Assembly: GCF_000522985.1 (NCBI RefSeq)
Contig: NZ_CP007128.1
Coordinates: forward strand, 2,278,220 to 2,342,219
From: Gemmatirosa kalamazoonensis
GTDB lineage: Bacteria; Gemmatimonadota; Gemmatimonadetes; Gemmatimonadales; Gemmatimonadaceae
Reading direction: 5' to 3'
DNA length: 64,000 nucleotides
Below the pieces are notes generated by a model. The model worked only from the letters and a program-made list of their open reading frames with translations. It ran no database searches and had not been told where the DNA came from. Positions 42,081 through 49,545 of this stretch are shown here, piece after piece. The position numbers and the translations under genes are program-made. The number at the start of each line of letters is the position of its first letter. Within the stretch, counting starts at the first letter, position 1.

Positions 42081-45000
42081 ATGTTCATCTCGGACTTCGC
42101 GATCAAGCGGCCGCTCGTCACGATCGTGGCGATGGTGGCGCTGGCGCTGTTCGGCCTCGTCGCGCTCATGAAGCTGAAGACCGACGAGTTCCCCGACGTC
42201 GCGCCGCCGTTCGTGCTCGTCGCGATCCCGTACCCCGGCGCCTCGCCGGACGGCGTCGCGAACGAGATCCTCGACCCGGTGGAGGAGCAGATCCAGGCCA
42301 TCACCGGCGTGAAGCAGACGCAGGGCAAGGCGTACGACGGCTTCGGGCAGATCCTCGTCGAGTTCCAGTTCGGCAAGGACCTCAACGAGGCGACGCAGGA
42401 GATCCGCGACGCCATCTCGGGCGTGCGCGACGACCTGCCGGCCGAGATGAAGGAGCCGGTCATCAAGAAGATGAACGACACCGATCGCCCGATCGTGTCG
42501 CTCGCGCTCGCGTCGACGACGCAGACGCAGGCGGCGCTGTCGACGATCGCCGACCCGGGGATCACGCGCGAGCTGCGGTCGATCCCCGGCGTGGCCGAGG
42601 TGCAGGTGTTCGGCAAGGTGGAGCGCGAGATCAGCGTGCTGCTGAAGCCCGACGCGCTGCAGGCGAACGGCGTCAGCGTGTCGCAGGTGGTGCAGGCGCT
42701 CGAGCTGCAGAACATCGCCGCGCCGGTGGGCCGCGTGGAGGGCTCGCTCGACGAGCGGTCGATCCGCCTGAAGGGGCGCTTCGTCGATCCGTCGGAGTTC
42801 GCGAACCTCGTCGTCGCGACGCGCAACGGCACGCTCGTGCGACTCGGCCAGGTGGCCGACGTGAAGGACGGCACCGAGGAGCCGCGGTCGCTCGCGCTGT
42901 ACGAGGGGCGCGAGTCGGTGGGGCTCGACATCAAGAAGTCGAAGGGGTACAGCACGACCGACGTGAGCGATCGGATCCGCGAGCGGGTGGCGGAGATCCA
43001 GAAGCGCCTGCCGCCGGGCACGAAGCTCGAGCTGATCAAGGACGCGGGCGTGCGCGTCGATCACGCGGTGAAGAACGTCGAGGAGGCGCTGCTGGAGGGC
43101 GCCGCGCTCACGGTGCTCGTGGTGTTCCTGTTCCTGAACTCCTGGCGGTCGACCGTCATCACGGGGCTCGCGCTCCCGGTGTCGGTGCTGGCGAGCTTCA
43201 TCGCCGTGTGGGCGCTCGGGTTCAAGCTCGAGACGATGTCGCTGTTAGGCCTGTCGCTCGCGATCGGCATATTGATCGACGACGCGATCGTGGTGCGCGA
43301 GAACATCGTGCGCCACGTGGAGATGGGGAAAGACCACTATCGCGCCGCGCACGAGGGGACCGACGAGATCGGGCTCGCCGTCGCGGCGACGACGTTCTCC
43401 ATCCTCGCGGTGTTCGTGCCAATCGGCTTCATGCCGGGGATGGGCGGCCAGTGGTTCAAGCCGTTCGCGCTGACGATCGCGTGCTCGGTGCTCGTGTCGC
43501 TGTTCGTGTCGTTCTCGCTCGACCCGATGCTCTCGGCGTACTGGGCGGATCCGCACGTGCCGGCGGAGCGCCGCGGCTGGCTCACGCGCAAGCTCGACGC
43601 GTTCAACGCGTGGTTCAACCGGCAGGCGGAGAACTACAAGAAGGTGATCGCGTGGGCGCTCGACCACCGCGCGGCGATGGTGGCGATGGCGATCGGGACG
43701 TTCTTCGCGTCGTTCACGATCCCGAGCCGCGGCCTGACGGGGCTGTTCGCGGCGCTCGCCGGCGTGGCGGTGATCGTGTTCGCGCTGACGCGCAAGCGGG
43801 CGCCGCGCGTGGTGCGGTGGGCGCTCGTGGCGGCGGGCGTGGCGGCGTTCGTGCTGCTGCCGCCGCTCATGCCGCCGCTGCGGAACGTGGGCGTCGGCTT
43901 CTTCCCGGAGGACGACCGCGCGGAGTTCACGATCGCGCTGGAGACGCCGCCGGGCTCGAACCTGGACTACACGCGCCTGAAGGCGGAGGAGCTCGCGCGG
44001 CTCGCGAAGTCGCACAAGGAAGTGCGCTACACGTACACGACGTTAGGCGGCGGGCTGTCGCAGGCCGTGGACGTGGGCAACATCTACGTGCGGCTCGTGC
44101 CGACGACGGAGCGCTCGATGACGGCCGAGCAGCTCGCGGCGGTGATGCGGCAGGAGACGAAGCACATCGCGGGCGCGACGATCTCGGTGTTCACGAGCGA
44201 CTTCGGCGGCGGGCGCAAGCAGCTGCAGTACCAGCTCCGCGGCGCCGACGCGGCGACGCTGTCGCGCACCGCGGACCAGGTGATCGCCGTGGTGAAGGAG
44301 GTGCCGGGCGCGGTGGACGTGGGCCTTTCCACGAAGGGGCAGAAGCCCGAGCTGAACGTGGAGCTGAACCGCGGCGTCGCCGGCGCGCTCGGCGTCACGG
44401 TGGGGCAGATCGCGCAGTCGCTGCGGCCGGCGTTCGCCGGCATCAAGGCGGGCGACTGGCAGGATCCGTCGGGGCAGATGCGCGACGTGCAGGTGCGCCT
44501 CGTGCCCGAGAGCCGGCAGCGCGCGGCCGATCTGCGCCAGCTTCCGCTCGTCGTGCAGTCGCCGAGTGGAGCGCTGTCCACGGTGCCGTTAGGCCAGGTG
44601 GCGAACGTGACGCAGAGCGTCGGGCCGGCGATCATCGACCACCTCGACCGCGAGGTGGTGGTGAGCGTGGAGGCGAACACCGCGGGCCGCGCGAGCGGCG
44701 ACGTGTCGGCGGACATCGAGCGGCGCATCGCGAAGATGCAGCTGCCGCCCGGCGTGCGCGTGTCGCTCGGCGGCGACGCGAAGAACCAGGACGAGGTGTT
44801 CGGGCAGATCTTCCTCGCGCTCGGCACGGCGGTGCTGCTGATGTACCTGATCCTCGTGCTGCAGTTCGGGAGCTTCCTCGACCCGATCGCGATCCTCGTG
44901 TCGCTGCCGCTGTCGCTCATCGGCGTGATGATCGCGCTGTCGGTCGGTGGGCAGACGATCAACATCATGAGCCTGATCGGGATCATCCTGCTCGCCGGCA

Positions 45001-45422
45001 TCGTGGCGAAGAACGCGATCCTGCTCATCGACTTCGCGAAGTGGGCGCGCGAGGAGCGCGGGGTGTCGCTGCGCGACGCGCTGATCGAGGCGGGCGCGAT
45101 CCGTCTGCGGCCGATCCTCATGACGACGTTCGCGCTCATCGCCGGCATGCTGCCGGTGGCGCTCGGCCGCGGCGAGGGGGCGCAGTTCCGCGCGCCGCTC
45201 GGCGTGGCGGTGATCGGCGGCACGCTGACGTCGACGCTGCTCACGCTGCTCGTGATCCCGACCGTGTACGAGATCCTGGACGGGCTGCGCAGCGGGCTCG
45301 CGCGCCGCTTCGGCATGCGGCCGAAGCAGCGGACGGCGGAGTTCAAGGTGCCCGAGGGCATCCGTCCGCCGGAGCACACGGTGCCTGGATTCGCGGCGGA
45401 GGCGCGGCCGATCGCGCACTGA
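42081..45422 (+). CDS. RND efflux transporter permease (HAE/AcrB-type)
   Basis: 1113 residues with the 12-helix RND topology: TM1 (LVTIVAMVALALFGLVAL), a large periplasmic loop, TM2-TM6, a second loop and TM7-TM12. The proton-relay aspartate pair sits in TM4 (LGLSLAIGILIDDAIVVREN). The start FISDFAIKRPLVTIVAM is typical of hydrophobe/amphiphile exporters. An insert of about 60 residues with three extra hydrophobic stretches (AMVAMAIGTFFASFTIPSRGLTGLFAALAG and following) lies between TM6 and TM7 and makes the protein longer than AcrB. Together with TetR, TolC and HlyD it forms a drug- or metabolite-efflux system. The substrate cannot be told; the neighbouring P450/quinone oxidoreductase genes hint at detoxified or secondary products. 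Confidence 0.95.
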   Translation: MFISDFAIKRPLVTIVAMVALALFGLVALMKLKTDEFPDVAPPFVLVAIPYPGASPDGVANEILDPVEEQIQAITGVKQTQGKAYDGFGQILVEFQFGKDLNEATQEIRDAISGVRDDLPAEMKEPVIKKMNDTDRPIVSLALASTTQTQAALSTIADPGITRELRSIPGVAEVQVFGKVEREISVLLKPDALQANGVSVSQVVQALELQNIAAPVGRVEGSLDERSIRLKGRFVDPSEFANLVVATRNGTLVRLGQVADVKDGTEEPRSLALYEGRESVGLDIKKSKGYSTTDVSDRIRERVAEIQKRLPPGTKLELIKDAGVRVDHAVKNVEEALLEGAALTVLVVFLFLNSWRSTVITGLALPVSVLASFIAVWALGFKLETMSLLGLSLAIGILIDDAIVVRENIVRHVEMGKDHYRAAHEGTDEIGLAVAATTFSILAVFVPIGFMPGMGGQWFKPFALTIACSVLVSLFVSFSLDPMLSAYWADPHVPAERRGWLTRKLDAFNAWFNRQAENYKKVIAWALDHRAAMVAMAIGTFFASFTIPSRGLTGLFAALAGVAVIVFALTRKRAPRVVRWALVAAGVAAFVLLPPLMPPLRNVGVGFFPEDDRAEFTIALETPPGSNLDYTRLKAEELARLAKSHKEVRYTYTTLGGGLSQAVDVGNIYVRLVPTTERSMTAEQLAAVMRQETKHIAGATISVFTSDFGGGRKQLQYQLRGADAATLSRTADQVIAVVKEVPGAVDVGLSTKGQKPELNVELNRGVAGALGVTVGQIAQSLRPAFAGIKAGDWQDPSGQMRDVQVRLVPESRQRAADLRQLPLVVQSPSGALSTVPLGQVANVTQSVGPAIIDHLDREVVVSVEANTAGRASGDVSADIERRIAKMQLPPGVRVSLGGDAKNQDEVFGQIFLALGTAVLLMYLILVLQFGSFLDPIAILVSLPLSLIGVMIALSVGGQTINIMSLIGIILLAGIVAKNAILLIDFAKWAREERGVSLRDALIEAGAIRLRPILMTTFALIAGMLPVALGRGEGAQFRAPLGVAVIGGTLTSTLLTLLVIPTVYEILDGLRSGLARRFGMRPKQRTAEFKVPEGIRPPEHTVPGFAAEARPIAH

Positions 45423-45850
45423 TCGCTCGGTCAGTCTGGCGAGCCGCCCTTCATTCTCACGCGGAGGCGCGGAGGACGCGGAGCGACGTCGCTTTGGTTC
45501 GAACCGCAGCGGGCCGCAGAGGGCCGCGGAGAACGGCACTGCTTTTCACCACAGAGGACACGGAGGACACGGAGGAAACCGCCTTTCTTGAAGGGTTCTC
45601 CTCCGTGTCCTCCGTGTCCTCTGTGGTTCAATACGAGGCGGCCCTCTGCGGCCCTCCGCGTTTCGATTCACGAGGCGATACTCGGCCTCCTCCGCGGCTC
45701 CGCGTGAGATCTGCTGGGGCGCAGGCGTCGCTGTAGATTGCACGGTCCGACGCCGACCTCCGGACCGCTTCGCCGAGGACCGCTCCCATTCTGCTGCCGA
45801 CGCTCGATCCGCTGACGCCGCTGACGCCGCTCCAGGAGCTGTGGGCGTAC
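45423..45850. other. 428-base intergenic region dominated by nested inverted repeats
   Basis: No gene is present. Most of the sequence (45456-45708) is the three-tier repeat element described separately. The remaining 140 bases lead to the DedA gene. They include CTGACGCCG in direct repeat (about 45811-45828), which may encode the N-terminal residues of DedA if translation starts upstream of the GTG at 45851. Confidence 0.6.
45456..45708. repeat. Three nested inverted repeats of tandem GGACACGGA-type units
   Basis: Innermost arms: 45548-45576 and 45599-45627, 29 bases, perfect, built of ACCACAGAGGACACGGAGG-type tandem units. Middle arms: 45512-45527 and 45638-45653, 16 bases, perfect (GGCCGCAGAGGGCCGC). 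Outer arms: 45456-45476 and 45688-45708, 21 bases with one mismatch (CTCACGCGGAG...). A related element occurs at 55370-55528. It lies between the RND gene and the DedA gene. Confidence 0.92.
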
Positions 45851-46420
45851 GTGACGCTCGGCGCGTCGACCATCGTGACCGAGGAGCTGACGCCGATCGT
45901 CGGCGGGCTGGCGGCGTCGCAGGGGGAGCTCGGGCTCAAGCGCGTGATGATCTCCATCGCCCTCGGCGGGTGGATCGCGACGACGCTGCTCTATCTGCTC
46001 GGCGCGTGGCGCGGGCGCTGGGTGCGGCGTCGGTGGCCGAAGGTGGGGCGCTACATGAAGCGCGCGCTGCGCGCCGTGCGGCGCCGGCCGTGGCGGAGCG
46101 CGCTCGCGGTGCGCTTCGCGTTCGGCGCGCGGCTGCTGCTGCCGCTCGCGTGCGGCGCGGCGCACCTCCCGATGTGGCTCTACTTCATCGGGTCGGCGGT
46201 GAGCTCCATCGTGTGGGCGGTGCTGTTCACCGAGGTGGGCTACCTGTTCGGCGAGGCGGCGGTGACCGCGCTGCGCCGCATGGAGCACTACGACCAGTAC
46301 GTCGCGGCGGTGCTGATCGGCATCGGCGTGGTGGCGCTGCTCATCTACCGGCAGCGGCGACAGCGGCGGCGGCAGCAGTCGCGGGCGACGGACCGCACCG
46401 CGGGGGCGCTGGGCTCGTGA
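45851..46420 (+). CDS. DedA family (VTT domain) membrane protein
   Basis: 189 residues from a GTG at 45851. The frame is open further upstream through LLPTLDPLTPLTPLQELWAYV, which looks like genuine DedA N-terminal sequence, so the true start may be an unusual codon near 45790. The VTT/SNARE-associated domain is seen in ASTIVTEELTPIVGG, SIALGGWIATTLLYLLGAW, the re-entrant FAFGARLLLPLACGAAHLP and WLYFIGSAVSSIVWAVLF. The conserved acidic and Arg residues of the half-channel are present. Members act in polyprenyl-phosphate or phospholipid flipping and in envelope homeostasis. The tail is Arg/Gln-rich. Confidence 0.82.
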   Translation: MTLGASTIVTEELTPIVGGLAASQGELGLKRVMISIALGGWIATTLLYLLGAWRGRWVRRRWPKVGRYMKRALRAVRRRPWRSALAVRFAFGARLLLPLACGAAHLPMWLYFIGSAVSSIVWAVLFTEVGYLFGEAAVTALRRMEHYDQYVAAVLIGIGVVALLIYRQRRQRRRQQSRATDRTAGALGS

Positions 46421-46512
46421 CAGTGTGACGCGGGTTACACCTGTGGCGCTCGCGCGTCATGGGGTCGGAATCCCCGTTTGCAGGTCGTCCGACGTCGTTT
46501 AGACTGTGAGCC

Positions 46513-47082
46513 ATGTCACCCCTCCGCCGCGTCCTGTCGCACGGCGCCATCGCGCTTTCCGGCATCTGTCTGCTCGTCTCCGCGCGTGAGCTCGACGCGC
46601 AGTCGCTCCGCGGCTCGAAGGCCAAGGTCGATCGCGCGTACCAGTTCGCCCGCCGGCGCGGCATCGAGTTCACGACGTCGCGCTCGGAGATCAGCGACCG
46701 CGTGAAGGAAGGCGACTACGTGCGGCTGCGCGGCGGCTCGAACTACCGCCTGAAGGGCGTCGCGGTGCCGTACGTGCTGCCGGCGACGCGCGACTTCGTG
46801 GTGCGGCTGGCGGCGAGCTACCGGCAGGCGTGCCAGGCGCCGCTCGTCGTCACGAGCGCGATGCGCCCGACGGCGCTCCAGAAGCAGCTGCCGAACGGCG
46901 TCGCGAAGTCGGTGCATCCGACCGGCATGGCCGTGGACCTGCGCGCGCCGAGCGGCTCGTGCCGCCCGTGGCTGCGCAAGACGCTGCTCGCGGAGTCGAA
47001 GCGCGGCGCGGTGGACGCGACCGAGGAGCACCACCCGGCGCACTTCCACGTCATCGTGTTCCCGACGGCGAGCGCGAACTGA
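46513..47082 (+). CDS. Exported M15-type (VanY/LAS) peptidase-like protein
   Basis: 189 residues. The signal peptide is LSHGAIALSGICLLVSARELDAQ. The C-terminal half shows the LAS metallopeptidase pattern: VVTSAMRPTALQKQL, then SVHPTGMAVDLRAP (His135 and Asp142 as zinc ligands) and HHPAHFHVIVFP (His177/His179, final ligand and base). The spacing H-x6-D and the final HFH fit D,D- or L,D-carboxypeptidases such as VanY and MepA. It would cleave peptidoglycan cross-bridge or stem peptides in the periplasm. The N-terminal 80 residues form a separate unrecognised region. It is 12 bases before the next ATG of the M8 gene. Confidence 0.75.
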   Translation: MSPLRRVLSHGAIALSGICLLVSARELDAQSLRGSKAKVDRAYQFARRRGIEFTTSRSEISDRVKEGDYVRLRGGSNYRLKGVAVPYVLPATRDFVVRLAASYRQACQAPLVVTSAMRPTALQKQLPNGVAKSVHPTGMAVDLRAPSGSCRPWLRKTLLAESKRGAVDATEEHHPAHFHVIVFPTASAN

Positions 47083-47106
47083 GCCTCTGAATCGATGGGA
47101 GGACGC

Positions 47107-49473
47107 GTGACGACGACGCGTCTCGATCGTCGTAGCCTGATGTCCTCCGCATTCCCGCGCCGCCGCGCCTCATCGGTCGTCGCGCTGGTCGTCGCGTGCG
47201 CCGCGCTGCTCGGCGCCTGCCACACCGACGGCCCGCCCGCCGTGGCGCGCGTCGTCGTGAGCGGCGTGGCCGACACGATCACCGTCGGCGACACGCGGTC
47301 GCTCGTCGCCGCGCTGAGCGATGCGAACGGCTCCCCGATCACCGGGCGCGGCGTGTCGTGGACGTCGTCGGACAACGCCGTGGCGACGGTGGACGGCGCC
47401 GGCGCGCTCACCGCGCTCGCCCCGGGACGGACGACCGTGACGGCGACGAGCGAGGGTCGCACGGGACAGCTCGTGGTGAACGTGCGCCGGCGTCCGGTGG
47501 CGAGCCTCGTCGCCGACCGGCTCGCCGATACGGTGTGGCTCGCGCGCACCCAGACACTCCGCGCGCAGCCGCGCGACGCGAACGGCACCGCGCTCTCCGA
47601 TCGCGTGGTGACGTGGAGCTCGCCCGACAGCGCCGTGCTCTCGGTGGCGACGGCAACCGACGGCAGCGTCCTCCTGCGCGGCACGGCCCTCGGCTCGGCT
47701 CGGCTCGTGGCGCAGAGCGAAGGGGTCACGACGACGATCACGGTGGCGGTGGTGCCGGTGCCGGTCGCGAAGCTGACGCTCGCGGCGCCGGACACGGTGC
47801 TGGTCGGACGCACGGTGACGCTGCGCGCGAGCGCGATCGCGCCGGACGGGACGCCGCTCGCGTCGGCCGATCTCGCCGGGCGGAGCGTGACGTGGTCGAC
47901 CGACCGCGCGGGCGTGATCTCGGTGGCCGGCCTGCCCGACGACGCGGGGCGCTCGCCGAGTGGGTACACGGCGACGGCGCGCGGGGTGGGGACGGGGAAC
48001 GCGACCGTGTCGGTGCGGATCGACGGCGCGGAGGCGCGCTACACCATGATCGCGGCGCGGCTGCCGGTCGCCCGGCTGTCGTTCCCGTCGGCGACGATCG
48101 CGCTCGGCGTCGGCGACTCGCGGACGATCACGATGTCGGCGCTGGACCTCGACGGGAACGCGGTGTTCGGCGCGCCGATCGCGTACTCGCTCGGCGGCAC
48201 CGCCGGCGCGGTGCGCGTGACGCCGGGGACCGCCGCCGACGGGTCGCCGACGCTCACGCTCGACGGGCTCGCGACGGGGACGGCGACGGTGAACGCCGAG
48301 GTGGACGGGCGCACCGCGCTGCTCGCGGTGACGGTGACGACCGCGGGCACGACGTTCCGCGCGTTCCCGACGACGATCACCGCCGCGCCGGGCGCGGTCG
48401 GCCGGCTGTCGGCGTCGCTCGTCGACGGGAGCGGGACGCCGGTGGTGACGGGGCCCGTGTCGTGGCGATCGACGAACGCCGCCGTGGTGACGGTGGACGC
48501 GAGCGGCCGCGCGACGATGGTCGCGCCGGGCACCGCCTCGCTCGTCGCGACGAGCGGCGGGAGCCTCACGGCGAGCGTCGCGGTGACGGTCGCGAAGGCG
48601 CCGGTCGGCTCGTACCACATCGAGATCGTGCCGGTGGGGGTCGTGTCGCAGGCGGTGATCGACGCCGCGACGCAGGCGGCGCATCGATGGGAGCGGGTGA
48701 TCACGACGGCGCTGCCGGCGGAGATCGTGCAGATGAGCGCGAACGAGTGCGACGTCGGCACGTCGCAGATCCAGCGGCTCACCGATGGGCTGATCGTCTA
48801 CCTCATGGTGCAGCCGATCGACGGCTCGCGCGGGACGCTCGCGTACGCGGGCCCGTGCGCGGTGCGCGAGGCGCGCTACGGCGGCCTGCCGATCGTGGGA
48901 TCGATGACGGTGGACAAGGCCGACGTGTCGCTGCTCACCGGGTCCACGGGCGCGCTCGCGCTCGACGTGCTGACGCACGAGCTGGGACACGTGCTCGGCA
49001 TCGGCACGATGTGGGACGCCGACGGGCCGATGGGCAACCTGATACGCGACCCGGCGGCCGACATCCGGTTCATCGGTGCGGCGGCGTCGGCGGCGACGGT
49101 ACGGCTCGGGCTCACGACGGACGCGGCGGCGGGCGTGCCGGTGGAGGACGAGGGAGGGATGGGCACCGCGGGCGGCCACTGGCGCGAGCGCGTCTTCCTC
49201 GGCGAGCTGATGACGGGCTGGATCAACGACGCGCCGAACCCGCTCAGCGTGGTGACGGTGCAGGCGCTGCGCGACATCGGCTATCAGGTGACCGAGACGG
49301 GCGCGGACATCGTGTCGCCGTCGTCGATCGTCGGCGGGGCGGCGGCGTTCTCGCGCGTGCCGCTGCCGGGGGCGCTCACGGCGCCGCTGCAGATCGGCGA
49401 GCGGCTGCTGAAGCCGAGGTACGTGATCGGGAAGGGCGGCACGAGACGGTTGGGGCCCCAGGCTCGTCAGTAG
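47107..49473 (+). CDS. Lipoprotein M8-type metallopeptidase with several Ig-like (BIG2) domains
   Basis: About 788 residues. I chose the GTG at 47107 because GGGAGGA lies just 3-9 bases before it. ATGs at 47095 and 47140 are alternatives. The lipoprotein signal is VVALVVACAALLGACHT. Residues 40-500 hold about five BIG2-type repeats (VSGVADTITVGDTRSLVAALSDANG..., VTWSSPDSAVLSV..., FPTTITAAPGAVGRLSASLVDGSG...). The C-terminal 290 residues are a leishmanolysin-like zinc peptidase: THELGHVLGIGT (first His at residue 624), GGHWRERVFLGELMTGWI (third His and Met turn) and VTVQALRDIGYQVTETGAD. It is probably a cell-surface adhesin-protease. It is a paralogue of the next gene in the catalytic half. 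Confidence 0.85.
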   Translation: MTTTRLDRRSLMSSAFPRRRASSVVALVVACAALLGACHTDGPPAVARVVVSGVADTITVGDTRSLVAALSDANGSPITGRGVSWTSSDNAVATVDGAGALTALAPGRTTVTATSEGRTGQLVVNVRRRPVASLVADRLADTVWLARTQTLRAQPRDANGTALSDRVVTWSSPDSAVLSVATATDGSVLLRGTALGSARLVAQSEGVTTTITVAVVPVPVAKLTLAAPDTVLVGRTVTLRASAIAPDGTPLASADLAGRSVTWSTDRAGVISVAGLPDDAGRSPSGYTATARGVGTGNATVSVRIDGAEARYTMIAARLPVARLSFPSATIALGVGDSRTITMSALDLDGNAVFGAPIAYSLGGTAGAVRVTPGTAADGSPTLTLDGLATGTATVNAEVDGRTALLAVTVTTAGTTFRAFPTTITAAPGAVGRLSASLVDGSGTPVVTGPVSWRSTNAAVVTVDASGRATMVAPGTASLVATSGGSLTASVAVTVAKAPVGSYHIEIVPVGVVSQAVIDAATQAAHRWERVITTALPAEIVQMSANECDVGTSQIQRLTDGLIVYLMVQPIDGSRGTLAYAGPCAVREARYGGLPIVGSMTVDKADVSLLTGSTGALALDVLTHELGHVLGIGTMWDADGPMGNLIRDPAADIRFIGAAASAATVRLGLTTDAAAGVPVEDEGGMGTAGGHWRERVFLGELMTGWINDAPNPLSVVTVQALRDIGYQVTETGADIVSPSSIVGGAAAFSRVPLPGALTAPLQIGERLLKPRYVIGKGGTRRLGPQARQ

Positions 49474-49545
49474 GGCGTGACCTCGTCGCGGCGCCGCGCG
49501 CGCCGCGATCCCCGCCCGGGCCACGGCCCGCCCGCCCCGCCTGCC

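Noticed and set aside
45456..45708. CRISPR array or eukaryotic contamination as an explanation of the repeats
   Set aside because: There are no spacers of constant length between units, units are palindromic partners, and flanking genes are normal bacterial genes with the local codon use.
40763..45736. Open frame of 1657 codons on the plus strand
   Set aside because: It lies in a different frame of the TolC-HlyD-RND genes and reflects lack of A/T for stop codons, not a giant protein.
46478..46504. Promoter TTGCAG / TTAGAC before the M15-like gene
   Set aside because: The spacer is only 15 bases and both hexamers are weak.
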